In this document: positions 1-8,406 of the stretch, in pieces | How the letters are laid out: each line of letters starts with the position of its first letter | How positions within the stretch are numbered: position 1 is the stretch's first letter | Source of the DNA: Maritimibacter sp. HL-12 | GTDB lineage: Bacteria; Pseudomonadota; Alphaproteobacteria; Rhodobacterales; Rhodobacteraceae | Length of the DNA: 64,000 nt | Assembly (NCBI RefSeq): GCF_900177545.1 | Contig: NZ_FXBQ01000001.1 | Coordinates: 1,320,122 to 1,384,121, forward strand | Direction of reading: 5' to 3' | Position numbers and translations under genes: made by a program | The notes under the pieces: generated by a model | Databases searched by the model: none | Told to the model about the DNA's origin: nothing | Seen by the model: the letters and a program-made list of their open reading frames with translations, nothing else

Positions 1-1186
1 GGGCCGGGTTGGCCTTGAGGTGGGCCGCGTCGATCTTCTCGATGATCTGCATGTGGCGCGGCAACACGCTGCCCATCAGCCATGTCGACCAGCGCTCAAG
101 CGCCTCCGGCAACAGCGTGTGGTTGGTATAGCCCAGCACGTTCTGCGAGATTTCGAGAGCATGGTCGAAGGGCAGGTCATGACGATCGACGAGCAGGCGG
201 ATCAGTTCCGGGCCCGCCAGCGCCGGGTGGGTGTCGTTCATCTGGATCGCGACGTGCTTGTCGAGCTCGGTGATGTCGTCGTGCGCTTCAAGGTAGCGCC
301 GCAGGATATCCTTGATCGAGGCCGAGGTCAGGAAATACTCCTGCTTCAGCCTGAGTTCCTTGCCGGCATAGGTGGTGTCGTCGGGGTAGAGCACGCGGGT
401 GATCGTGCGCGCAAGCGTCTCGGGTTCGGCGGCGGCGGTGTAGTCGCCCCGATTGAAGCGCTCCAGATCGAACAGCGTGGTGGGCTTGGCCCCCCAGAGC
501 CGCAGGGTATTGGCCCAGCGCCCTTCCCAGCCGATCACCGGGGTATCGTAGGCGGTGGCGATCACGGTTTCGCCGGGCACCCAGACGGTCTTGCCATGGC
601 GTTCCTCGACATGGCCCTTGAAGCGCACGGTGTAATTCGATTCCGGCCGCTCGAATTCCCACGGGTGGCGCTGGTTGAGCCAGTCTTCCGGGGTTTCGGC
701 CTGCTGGCCCATCTCGAAACGCTGGCGGAACAACCCGTGCTCGTAGCGCACGCCGTAGCCATAGCCGGGGCAGCCGAGCGTCGCCATGCTCTCCATGTAG
801 CACGCGGCGAGCCGCCCCAGCCCGCCATTGCCCAGCGCGGCATCGGGCTCATCGAGCGCGATCACGTCGAAATCCTGGCCAAGATCCATCAGCGCGGCAG
901 CGGCAAGGCCCTTGAGCCCGAGATTGATCGCGGCGTCTTCGAGGATGCGCCCGATCAGGTATTCCATCGAAAGGTAATAAACGCGCTTGTGGCCATCGTC
1001 CCATGTTGCCTTGGTCGAGGTGAACCATGGCTCGACGATCCGATCGCGCAGGGCGTAGGACAGCGCGAGGCGCCAATCGTAGGTCGAGGCATGATACCTG
1101 TCCTTGCCCACCGTGTATTTCAGGTGATGCAGGATATCATCGCGGAAGCTTTCCCGCGTCAGGGTGGTTGTATTCTTGTCTTTCAC
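1..1186 (-). CDS. glgP: Glycogen/starch phosphorylase, N-terminal half (cut by window start)
   Basis: Phosphorolysis of alpha-1,4-glucan to glucose-1-phosphate in the cytoplasm. About 395 residues are visible of a family normally near 800. Recognisable blocks are YYLSMEYLIGR, GNGGLGRLAACYMES, GYGVRYEHGLF and the HVAIQMNDTHPALAGPELIR region. The C-terminal half, with the PLP lysine, lies left of the window. I chose the GTG start at 1186 because GAGGA lies about 9 nt upstream and MKDKNTTTLTRESFRDD is a normal phosphorylase N-terminus. It diverges from the SDR/amylosucrase operon, which suggests shared control of glucan metabolism. A perfect 12-bp palindrome lies 36 bp upstream of the start. Confidence 0.95.
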   Translation of the reverse strand, partial: MKDKNTTTLTRESFRDDILHHLKYTVGKDRYHASTYDWRLALSYALRDRIVEPWFTSTKATWDDGHKRVYYLSMEYLIGRILEDAAINLGLKGLAAAALMDLGQDFDVIALDEPDAALGNGGLGRLAACYMESMATLGCPGYGYGVRYEHGLFRQRFEMGQQAETPEDWLNQRHPWEFERPESNYTVRFKGHVEERHGKTVWVPGETVIATAYDTPVIGWEGRWANTLRLWGAKPTTLFDLERFNRGDYTAAAEPETLARTITRVLYPDDTTYAGKELRLKQEYFLTSASIKDILRRYLEAHDDITELDKHVAIQMNDTHPALAGPELIRLLVDRHDLPFDHALEISQNVLGYTNHTLLPEALERWSTWLMGSVLPRHMQIIEKIDAAHLKANPA

Positions 1187-1540
1187 GGCTCGTTGTCCTC
1201 GCTCGCCCCTTTGGGCATGCTGATAGCGCTATCGGCCGGAAACTTCCAGACCGTCACACCGGGTACTGTGCTCGCTGTTGCCATTCGTCCACCGCTAGAT
1301 CCGGCGACGTGTTGCGTACTGCAAAGGCTTGCCCGAAAACCGGGCAATTCCAGAGTTTTTGCGCAAAGTACGGGCCGATTTCGCGGCAAACAGCGACTGC
1401 GGTTTTTTCAACCGCATCGTTACGCCTTTCGGCAGGGGGCAGGAAGGGCGAATTGTCCCGAACCTCAGTGCCACGCCGCTTCACAAAGCCGCGTGCCGGA
1501 CATAGGCTCGCCTTGATCCCGCAAGCCAAGGAGCGATGCA
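1187..1540. other. Divergent intergenic region, glgP / SDR
   Basis: This 354-bp stretch has no supported gene. It must hold the promoters for glgP (-) and the SDR operon (+). It contains a 12-bp palindrome (1222-1233) and two small perfect hairpins: TTGCCCG-AAAAC-CGGGCAA at 1329-1347 and TGCGGTT-TTTTC-AACCGCA at 1398-1416. Open frames across it are antisense or frame shadows. Confidence 0.6.
1222..1233. promoter_or_regulatory. Palindromic operator candidate (LacI-family-like)
   Basis: GATAGCGCTATC is a perfect 12-bp palindrome. Its odd-symmetry-free, central-CG layout is like operators bound by LacI/GalR-family sugar repressors. It lies 36-47 bp upstream of the glgP start, where a repressor could block the promoter. 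No LacI-family gene is in the window, so the regulator is inferred. Confidence 0.4.
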
Positions 1541-2308
1541 ATGCGACGAGCGATCTTTCCCGATCTCGAAGGCGTGTCTGTCTTCATAACCGGCGGCGGA
1601 TCGGGAATCGGTGCCGCCCTGACGGAAGGGTTTCTGGAGCAGGGAGCGAACGTCGCCTTCGTGCAGCGGTCCGATGCAACCGGTTTCTGCGACGAGATGG
1701 AAACCCGGCACGGCGCGCGACCTCTGTTCATCGCATGCGACATCACCCGGATCGACGCGCTTCGCGCGGCCATCGGCCGGGCAGCCGAGGCGCATGGCGA
1801 TCCGACCGTCCTGATCAACAATGCCGCCAACGATGTGCGCCACGAGACCCTCGCGGTGACCGAAGACTTCTGGGACGAGAACCAGGCGATCAACCTGAAG
1901 CCCTATTTCTTTGCAGCCCAGGCGGTGATCCCCGGCATGCAGCGGGCCGGCGGCGGGCGGATCGTGAATTTCGCGTCGGTGGCCTACATGATGGGCATCG
2001 GGGAATACCCGTCCTATGCCGCCGCAAACGCTGCCATCGTCGGGCTGACGCGGGCGCAGGCCCGCGAGTTCGGGGCCTCGGGCATCCGGGCGAATGCCTT
2101 GGCACCGGGCTGGACCATGACCCAAAAGCAGATTGATCTCTGGGTCACACCGGCGAAATACGAGGCCTTCCTCGCCCGCCAGTGTCTGCCGCGCCCGATC
2201 GTGCCGGAAGACATGGTTGCACCCACGCTGTTTCTTGCCTCCGAAGCCTCGGGCGCAATCACCGGGCAGTGCTTGCCGGTGGATGGCGGCGTGGTGGTTA
2301 CGGGGTGA
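1541..2308 (+). CDS. SDR-family oxidoreductase, sugar 1-dehydrogenase-like
   Basis: A 255-aa cytosolic NAD(P)-dependent short-chain dehydrogenase. Visible motifs are the cofactor loop TGGGSGIG (residues 18-24), NNAAN (93-97) and the active-site serine in FASVAY (Ser146). The start and overall pattern resemble bacterial D-xylose/aldose 1-dehydrogenases such as Caulobacter XylB; this is from memory of the family, not an alignment. The catalytic YxxxK is YAAAN here (Tyr159, Asn163), so the usual lysine is missing. It is first in a row with the amylosucrase-like gene 65 bp on, so a sugar or sugar-lactone substrate is plausible. Substrate not determined. Confidence 0.85.
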   Translation: MRRAIFPDLEGVSVFITGGGSGIGAALTEGFLEQGANVAFVQRSDATGFCDEMETRHGARPLFIACDITRIDALRAAIGRAAEAHGDPTVLINNAANDVRHETLAVTEDFWDENQAINLKPYFFAAQAVIPGMQRAGGGRIVNFASVAYMMGIGEYPSYAAANAAIVGLTRAQAREFGASGIRANALAPGWTMTQKQIDLWVTPAKYEAFLARQCLPRPIVPEDMVAPTLFLASEASGAITGQCLPVDGGVVVTG

Positions 2309-2314
2309 CATGAT

Positions 2315-2330
2315 CGCGGCCCTTGCCGCG
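2315..2330 (+). terminator. Small hairpin after the SDR gene
   Basis: CGCGGC-CCTT-GCCGCG forms a 6-bp stem just after the SDR stop. No T-run follows, so it may be a processing or pausing structure rather than a true terminator. Confidence 0.25.
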
Positions 2331-2373
2331 ACCCGCCAAATCCTGTTGTAACCCCGCGGATGGCATTGGCATC

Positions 2374-4293
2374 ATGGTCGGAAAAATGGATCGAGACATG
2401 GTCGACGCATCAAACCTGGGCGCATTCAACGATCGCCTGTTCCACATGCGGCTGGAACGCTCTCGCGACGACCTGTTCGGTATGCTCGAACGCCTCTATG
2501 GCCACCGGCCCGACTATCCCGGCGTTGTCGAGGAACTGACCGAAGCGCTGGAAGCAGCCTGGGAAGCGCGGCCCGAAGACCTGAAGTGGCGCGACATGAG
2601 CCGCGATCTGGAACCCGACTGGTTTCAGCGTCCGGGGATGAACGGCTATGTCTTCTACATCGACCGTTTCGCCGGCAACCTCGCGGGCGTCGTCGAGAAG
2701 CTCGACTACCTTCAAGACCTCGGGATCACCTATGTCCACTTCATGCCCTGCCTGAAACCCCGCCCGGGCGACAGCGACGGTGGCTATTCGGTGATGGATT
2801 ATACCGAGATCAATCCCGCGCTGGGCACGATGGACGAGTTCGAGACGGTCACCCGGGCCTGCCACGAACGCGGCATCTCGGTTTGCATCGACCTCGTGCT
2901 GAACCACACGGCGAAGGAACACGAATGGGCCCGCAAGGCATGGGAGGGCGACGAAGCCTTCCGCGATTTCTACCTGATGTTCGTCGACGACACGCTGCCC
3001 AAGGCCTACGAATCCACGCTGATCGAGATTTTCCCCGCCAATGCACCGGGCAATTTCACCCGCTACGACGAGATCAACCGCTGGGTCTGGACCACGTTCA
3101 ACGAGCACCAGTGGGATCTCAACTGGTCCAATCCGCGGGTTTTCATCGAGATGACCAAGGCAATGCTGTTTCTCGCCAACAAGGGGGTGGATGTGCTGCG
3201 CTTCGATGCGCCCGCCTTCCTGTGGAAGCGGATGGGAACGCGCTGCCAGTCGGAGCCCGAGGTGCATATTCTGCTGCATGCGCTCAGGGCGGCGAGCCGG
3301 ATCGCGGCACCGGGAGTGATTCACCTTGAGGAAGCGATCGTGGGCCCCGCCGAGATGCTGCCCTATCTCGGGCGCGGCGAGCACGACGGCAAGGAAGGCA
3401 ACCTCGCCTACCACAACTCGCTGATGGTGCAGTTCTGGTCGGCGCTGGCGGCGCGCGACACGCGGCTGATGACCCACGTGATGCGCACCCATTTCCCGAC
3501 CTCGGTCACCAACGCGACCTATGCCACCTATATTCGCTGCCACGACGATATCGGCTGGGCGGTCACCGACGAAGACGCCAAGGCGGTGGGCGTTTCCGGC
3601 TTTGGCCACCGGGCGTTTCTCTCGGATTTCTACGAGGGGAGCTTCCCCGGCTCGTTCTCGCGCGGGGCACTGTTCCAGGTCAACGAGGAAACCGGCGACA
3701 AGCGCATTTCCGGCTCGACCGCCTCGCTTGCCGGGCTGGAAGCCGCGCTGGAAACCGGCGATGCGGAAGGGATCGACCGGGCGATTGATCGGATCCTGAT
3801 GGGCCATGCCCTGATCGCGAGCCACGGCGGCATCCCGTTGGTCTACATGGGCGACGAGCTGGCGCTGCTGAACGATCACTCCTACGTCGAGGTCCCCGAA
3901 CACGCCCATGACAGCCGCTGGATTCACCGACCGATGATGGACTGGACGCGTGCGGCGCGGCTGCCCGATGGCGGCGGCACGCCGGAGGGACGGGTTTTCG
4001 ACGGGATCCGCCATATCCTTGCACGCCGCGCTGCGGTGACCGGCTTTCATGGCGCGGTGCCAACCGAGATCGTCGATACCGGGCAGGATGGGCTCTATGC
4101 TTTCGTGCGCCAGGCACCGACCGGGCCGATCATCTGCGTGTTCAACTTCACCGAGCACTGGTCGGGCCTGCCGGTGTCGTGGTTCACCGCGCTGGGTGCC
4201 ACGCAGATGCACGATCACCTGTCGAACGCGCCGGTGATGGGGCCGGAGGGCGGCGTGCCGCTGCCGCCTTACGCGCGGGTCTGGGTTGGTTGA
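2374..4293 (+). CDS. Amylosucrase-like GH13 enzyme
   Basis: A 639-aa glycoside hydrolase family 13 protein close in length and motif order to amylosucrase, which builds alpha-1,4-glucan from sucrose and releases fructose. Visible GH13 regions are DLVLNHTA (about 173-180), the nucleophile region VLRFDAPAFLW (Asp278), the acid/base region HLEEAIV (Glu320) and RCHDDIGW carrying the transition-state Asp. Helical N-terminal and beta C-terminal domains (VFNFTEHWSG..) flank the barrel. The start could be ATG 2374, 2386 or 2398; none has a strong ribosome site. With glgP next door, the pair could route sucrose through glucan to glucose-1-phosphate. Other GH13 transglucosylases cannot be excluded. Confidence 0.82.
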   Translation: MVGKMDRDMVDASNLGAFNDRLFHMRLERSRDDLFGMLERLYGHRPDYPGVVEELTEALEAAWEARPEDLKWRDMSRDLEPDWFQRPGMNGYVFYIDRFAGNLAGVVEKLDYLQDLGITYVHFMPCLKPRPGDSDGGYSVMDYTEINPALGTMDEFETVTRACHERGISVCIDLVLNHTAKEHEWARKAWEGDEAFRDFYLMFVDDTLPKAYESTLIEIFPANAPGNFTRYDEINRWVWTTFNEHQWDLNWSNPRVFIEMTKAMLFLANKGVDVLRFDAPAFLWKRMGTRCQSEPEVHILLHALRAASRIAAPGVIHLEEAIVGPAEMLPYLGRGEHDGKEGNLAYHNSLMVQFWSALAARDTRLMTHVMRTHFPTSVTNATYATYIRCHDDIGWAVTDEDAKAVGVSGFGHRAFLSDFYEGSFPGSFSRGALFQVNEETGDKRISGSTASLAGLEAALETGDAEGIDRAIDRILMGHALIASHGGIPLVYMGDELALLNDHSYVEVPEHAHDSRWIHRPMMDWTRAARLPDGGGTPEGRVFDGIRHILARRAAVTGFHGAVPTEIVDTGQDGLYAFVRQAPTGPIICVFNFTEHWSGLPVSWFTALGATQMHDHLSNAPVMGPEGGVPLPPYARVWVG

Positions 4294-4417
4294 GGGGGTG
4301 TCGTTTTTCTTGATGATGCCGCAATCGCCCCTTATGAGGGCCGGAAACAACATGAGCAGTTCCAATGGTTTTTTGTGCAGATAATCCCTCCCGCCTTCGT
4401 TTCCCGGGAGGTCGCCC

Positions 4418-5584
4418 GTGAAAATCGCCGTTATCGGCCTCGGTTACGTGGGCCTGTCCAATGCCGTTCTGCTGGCGCAAGACAACAATGTCGTGGCGGT
4501 GGATATCTCGCCCGAACGGGTGGCGATGGTGAACACGCGCCAGAGCCCGATCGAGGACGCCGAGCTTGAGGATTACCTCGCGACCCGGCCACTCAACCTG
4601 ACCGCGACAACCGATCTCGACGAGGCGGTCGCCGGGGCCACCTTCGTGATCGTCGCCACGCCGACCGACTATGACCCGGTGGAGAATTACTTCGACACAT
4701 CCTCGGTCGACAAGGTCACGCGCGCGGTTCTGGCCGCAGACCCTGAAGCGGTGGTGGTGATCAAGTCCACCATCCCGGTGGGCTACGTGCGCCGGATACG
4801 CGAGGAACTGGGCAGCGACCGGATCATCTTTTCGCCCGAATTCCTGCGCGAGGGCCGCGCGCTGTATGACAACCTTCATCCAAGCCGGATCGTCGTCGGC
4901 GAGCGGAGTGCGCGGGCCGAGACCTTCTCCAACCTCCTGCGCGAAGCGGCGATCGCCGACAACGTGCCGACGATGTTCACCGATCCCGACGAGGCCGAGG
5001 CGGTCAAGCTTTTTGCCAATACCTACCTCGCGATGCGGGTGGCCTTCTTCAACGAGCTCGACAGCTACGCCATGGCCGGCGGCATGGACACGCGCCAGAT
5101 CATCGAGGGCATTTCGCTCGATCCGCGCATCGGCGGGCATTACAACAACCCCTCCTTCGGATACGGCGGATATTGCCTGCCGAAAGACACCAAGCAGCTC
5201 CTCGCCAACTATGCCGAGGTGCCGCAAAACCTGATCCGCGCCATTGTCGATGCCAACCGGACGCGCAAGGATTTTCTCTCCACGCAGATCGTTGGAATGC
5301 AGCCGAAAGTGGTGGGGGTCTACCGGCTGGTAATGAAGGCCGGATCGGACAATTACCGCCAAAGCGCGATCCAGGGGATCATGAAACGGATCAAGGCCAA
5401 GGGCATCGAGGTGATCGTCTACGAGCCGGTGCTTGAGGAGGACCTCTTCTACAACTCGCGCGTGATCCGCGACCTTGAGGCGTTCAAGGCCGAGGCCGAG
5501 GTGATTTTGGCCAACCGGGTGACGGAAGAGATGCAGGATGTCGCTGCCAAGATCTTCACCCGCGACATTTTCGGCGGCGATTGA
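4418..5584 (+). CDS. ugd: UDP-glucose 6-dehydrogenase
   Basis: Oxidises UDP-glucose to UDP-glucuronate, a precursor for exopolysaccharide, capsule or LPS. The 388-aa length is that of the short bacterial UGDH class. The N-terminal Rossmann motif is [11 protein letters not shown] (6-16). The substrate region [17 protein letters not shown] starts at about 197, and the catalytic cysteine is in GGYCLPKD (Cys253). It starts with GTG at 4418 behind a strong GGGAGG site (4405-4410). It lies 124 bp after the amylosucrase-like gene on the same strand, so co-transcription is possible but not certain. Confidence 0.95.
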   Translation: MKIAVIGLGYVGLSNAVLLAQDNNVVAVDISPERVAMVNTRQSPIEDAELEDYLATRPLNLTATTDLDEAVAGATFVIVATPTDYDPVENYFDTSSVDKVTRAVLAADPEAVVVIKSTIPVGYVRRIREELGSDRIIFSPEFLREGRALYDNLHPSRIVVGERSARAETFSNLLREAAIADNVPTMFTDPDEAEAVKLFANTYLAMRVAFFNELDSYAMAGGMDTRQIIEGISLDPRIGGHYNNPSFGYGGYCLPKDTKQLLANYAEVPQNLIRAIVDANRTRKDFLSTQIVGMQPKVVGVYRLVMKAGSDNYRQSAIQGIMKRIKAKGIEVIVYEPVLEEDLFYNSRVIRDLEAFKAEAEVILANRVTEEMQDVAAKIFTRDIFGGD

Positions 5585-5666
5585 GCGCCGCACCAGACGG
5601 CGCCTGCTTCCCACGCCGGTATGCCGCCTGATCCTTTCGACGATGATCCGGCGCGGTTTCCGGCCG

Positions 5667-6413
5667 TCAGAAATCCATCGTGAACCGGCTCACGACACCG
5701 TAGTGATCCGAGTTCAGTTTTGGCCGCTGCATGATGATCCCTTCGCCGCCGGTGGCCATGATGTGATCTATCGCGATGCCGATGCGATCGAACAGGTTGA
5801 ACGTTGTTACCGGTCGGCCGATCCTTTCCACACCCGCCGCATCGGCAAGCCGGTGCGTCGAGGTGAAATAGGGTTCGGAGTTGAAATCTCCGCCGATGAT
5901 CACCGGCTCCTCCAAGGCCTCAAGCTGCGGCACCAGCGCTTGCAGGATCTCGCGGCGGAAACCTTCTAGAAAAACCTCGATATGGGCCGACAAGACCCAA
6001 ACGCGGCCTTCCGGCATATCGACCTGAAACCCGGCGATGCCCCAGCCTCCGAAGCAGGTTTGCGTGCCCTCAACCATCGGCCATCGCGATACGGCCGCTA
6101 TCCCGCTGAGGTGCTTCACATAGCAATAATGCTGCGAGGGATAATCGTCCTTGAGCAGATCGAGAACCGGTTTGTCCGCCTCCGCGATTTCCTGCAGCGA
6201 AATCGTGTCGGGGCGAAAGCTCACGATCTCTCGCACCAGTTCCGCAGGCCTGCTGTGATTCACCCGGATATTCTTCTGGTAGTGGATGATTTCGCGTTGA
6301 CCGGTATCCTGCGCCGACAGCGTTGCGGCGATGACCGACAGGATCAGGCCAAGGCCCCAGAACAGGAATACATTCACACGCTGCAAGATGGCCGCCCTCA
6401 CCTTTTCAACCAT
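5667..6413 (-). CDS. Membrane-anchored endonuclease/exonuclease/phosphatase family protein
   Basis: About 248 aa from ATG 6413; ATG 6425 and a longer start at 6470 are alternatives. After a basic stretch comes one hydrophobic segment (VFLFWGLGLILSVIAATLSA), an N-terminal anchor or signal. EEP-fold residues follow: the Glu of ISLQEIAE, GGDFNSEP, the DHI segment and the C-terminal SDHYGVVS. The family cleaves phosphodiesters or phosphomonoesters in nucleic acids, lipids or other substrates, and the target cannot be told from sequence. The domain probably faces the periplasm. It is convergent with ugd and downstream of soxB on the same strand, but 214 bp separate them, so a sox role is not implied. 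Confidence 0.8.
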   Translation of the reverse strand: MVEKVRAAILQRVNVFLFWGLGLILSVIAATLSAQDTGQREIIHYQKNIRVNHSRPAELVREIVSFRPDTISLQEIAEADKPVLDLLKDDYPSQHYCYVKHLSGIAAVSRWPMVEGTQTCFGGWGIAGFQVDMPEGRVWVLSAHIEVFLEGFRREILQALVPQLEALEEPVIIGGDFNSEPYFTSTHRLADAAGVERIGRPVTTFNLFDRIGIAIDHIMATGGEGIIMQRPKLNSDHYGVVSRFTMDF

Positions 6414-6544
6414 GCACGATACCATTTCCCGCAGAGCGTGGCGACAACCCCCTGCCCTGCGGGTTGTCACCGGCCATATCTCACCGAGTCACCAACCGGA
6501 AGGCCTGGGCATTCCGCAGCAACGCGCCAGGCGAACGCCGCAGC

Positions 6545-6563
6545 GGCCCGCCACGCGCGGGCC
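6545..6563. terminator. GC-rich hairpin between soxB and the EEP gene
   Basis: GGCCCGC-CACGC-GCGGGCC forms a 7-bp stem in the gap downstream of soxB. No T-run follows on either strand, so termination is a weak inference. A run of nine C residues lies nearby at 6601-6609. Confidence 0.25.
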
Positions 6564-6627
6564 CTTTCGGCAACCCGAGCAGGGAGGCGTCATGCCAACG
6601 CCCCCCCCCGTGTGACATGCCGAAGCC

Positions 6628-8319
6628 TTACGCCCCGACCACCTCGACCGATTGGTTCGGGTCGATGGTCACCGTGCCCTGACGGCGCACCCAGTTTTCG
6701 ACCACCTCCCAGATCGGCGGCCCCTCGGTGCCCTCGTTCACGCTGGCCCAGCCGGCGACGACGTAGGTCTTGCCCGGGTCGATTGCCTCGCCGGTCTTGA
6801 GCAGGGTCATGTTCGACAACCGCTCGCCTTGCGGCTTCGAGACGTCGATCCGGTAGCCCATGCCACCCACGCGCACCATGTCGCCGCCCTGCTGGTAATA
6901 GGGATCGGGGTTGAACAGGTTGTCGGCCACGTCTTCGAGAATGGTCTTGAGCGTTTCGCCCGTCATCTCGCTGCGATAGGCTTCGGGGTAGCTCATCGAG
7001 GTGGCGGAATAGATATCCTCGCGGGTGATCGGGGTATCGGCGATCAGGCTCGGCCCCCAGCGGAAACCGGGCGAAAGTGCGATATCGGCCTCGCGCTCGT
7101 CGATCAGGGCATTGCAGATCAGATCGTCCCAGGTGCCGTTGAAATTGCCGCGCCGGTAGAGCGTCGAGCCGGTCTGGCCGATCACCTCCGACATTTCCGC
7201 CTCGTAGGGCGCGCGGTGGCCGTCGATCACCGCCGCCATCTCGGCGTCGGGTTCGATCACGTCGGAGAAGATCGGGATCAGCTTGTGACGGAAGCCCATG
7301 AGTTGGCCCTCGCGCACGTCGAGATCGAGCCGGGTGATGAACTTGCCGTTGGAGCCCGACGCGATCACCAGGGTCTGCCCCACCATCACCGGCTCGGGCA
7401 GCGCATCGTGGGTGTGGCCGGTCAGGATCACGTCGATCCCTGGCACGCGACCGGCAAGCTTGCGGTCGACGTCAAACCCGTTGTGCGAGAGCAGCACCAC
7501 GAGATCAGCCCCTTTGGCGCGCACCTCGGCGACCATCTCGGCAACCCGCTCCTCGCGGATCCCGAAACTCAGACTCGGGAACATCCAGCCGGGATTGGCG
7601 ATCGGCATGTAGGGGAAGGCCTGGCCGATCACCGCCACCTGCACCCCGCCGCGCTCGAACATCTTGTAAGGCTCGTAGGCCGGTTCATCCCATTCGGCAT
7701 CGAAGATATTGGCACCGAGGAAGGGGAAGGGCAGGCTGTCGACGATCTCGGTGACGCGGTCGATCCCGAGGGTGAACTCCCAGTGCGAGGTCATCGCCTC
7801 GACGCCGAGTTGGTTCATCGCGTCGACCATGTCCTGCGCACCGGTCTTGAGCACGGTGTAGGAGCCGTGCCAGGTATCGCCGCCGTCGAGCAGGAGCGCA
7901 TCGGGCCGCGCGGCGCGAATGGATTTCACCACCGTCGCCACCCGATCAAGCCCGCCCATCTTGCCGTAGGCGCGGGCGAGGGCATCGAAATCGGTGTTGG
8001 TGAGCGCATAGGCCTCGGGCGTGCCCGACTCGATGTTGTAGAGCTTGAGGAAATCCTGCCCGGTGACGTGGGGCGGCAGGCCCTTGACCTCGCCGACGCC
8101 GAGATTGATCTCGGGTTCACGGAACCAGACCGGCTTGAGCTGGCCGTGAATGTCGGTGATGTGAATCAGCGTGACGTTTCCGAAGGTATCGAAATCGAGC
8201 AACTGATCTTGCGTGAGCTGCTGGCGGGCCCCGATCTGCGCCCAGGCACCAACGCCGCTGCCGCCCACGATCGCCGACGCGGCAACCGTGGCCTGAAGGA
8301 AGTCTCTCCGCGAGATCAT
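6628..8319 (-). CDS. soxB: Thiosulfohydrolase SoxB
   Basis: Periplasmic dimanganese enzyme that hydrolyses sulfate from the cysteine-S-thiosulfonate on SoxYZ. The 563-aa protein carries a twin-arginine signal (SRRDFLQ, residues 3-9). Metal and active-site motifs of the 5'-nucleotidase fold are ITDIHGQ (Asp56, His58), LDGGDTWHGS (around Asp148), SHWEFT (178-183), LLSHNGFD and TGHTHDALPEP. In family members I recall, the fourth motif is usually GHWEF; here it is SHWEF. It is the last gene of the soxXYZAB run; in related bacteria soxCD would follow, but here an EEP gene does. Confidence 0.97.
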   Translation of the reverse strand: MISRRDFLQATVAASAIVGGSGVGAWAQIGARQQLTQDQLLDFDTFGNVTLIHITDIHGQLKPVWFREPEINLGVGEVKGLPPHVTGQDFLKLYNIESGTPEAYALTNTDFDALARAYGKMGGLDRVATVVKSIRAARPDALLLDGGDTWHGSYTVLKTGAQDMVDAMNQLGVEAMTSHWEFTLGIDRVTEIVDSLPFPFLGANIFDAEWDEPAYEPYKMFERGGVQVAVIGQAFPYMPIANPGWMFPSLSFGIREERVAEMVAEVRAKGADLVVLLSHNGFDVDRKLAGRVPGIDVILTGHTHDALPEPVMVGQTLVIASGSNGKFITRLDLDVREGQLMGFRHKLIPIFSDVIEPDAEMAAVIDGHRAPYEAEMSEVIGQTGSTLYRRGNFNGTWDDLICNALIDEREADIALSPGFRWGPSLIADTPITREDIYSATSMSYPEAYRSEMTGETLKTILEDVADNLFNPDPYYQQGGDMVRVGGMGYRIDVSKPQGERLSNMTLLKTGEAIDPGKTYVVAGWASVNEGTEGPPIWEVVENWVRRQGTVTIDPNQSVEVVGA

Positions 8320-8406
8320 GCCTTCCCCTCCCCGAAATACTGGATTGTTTGTGAATCAAGTTTCAGGTGCGGCGGCACCTCGAAAGGCCCGCCGCACCTG
8401 TTTGGC

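Noticed and set aside
20-1516. A 498-codon plus-strand open frame over glgP
   Set aside because: Antisense to glycogen phosphorylase, whose minus-strand reading is unmistakable.
2410-4365. A 651-codon minus-strand open frame across the amylosucrase-like gene
   Set aside because: Antisense shadow; the plus strand has a complete GH13 enzyme with all catalytic motifs.
6601-6609. Run of nine C residues
   Set aside because: A simple homopolymer between genes; could also be an assembly error, and no coding effect follows.
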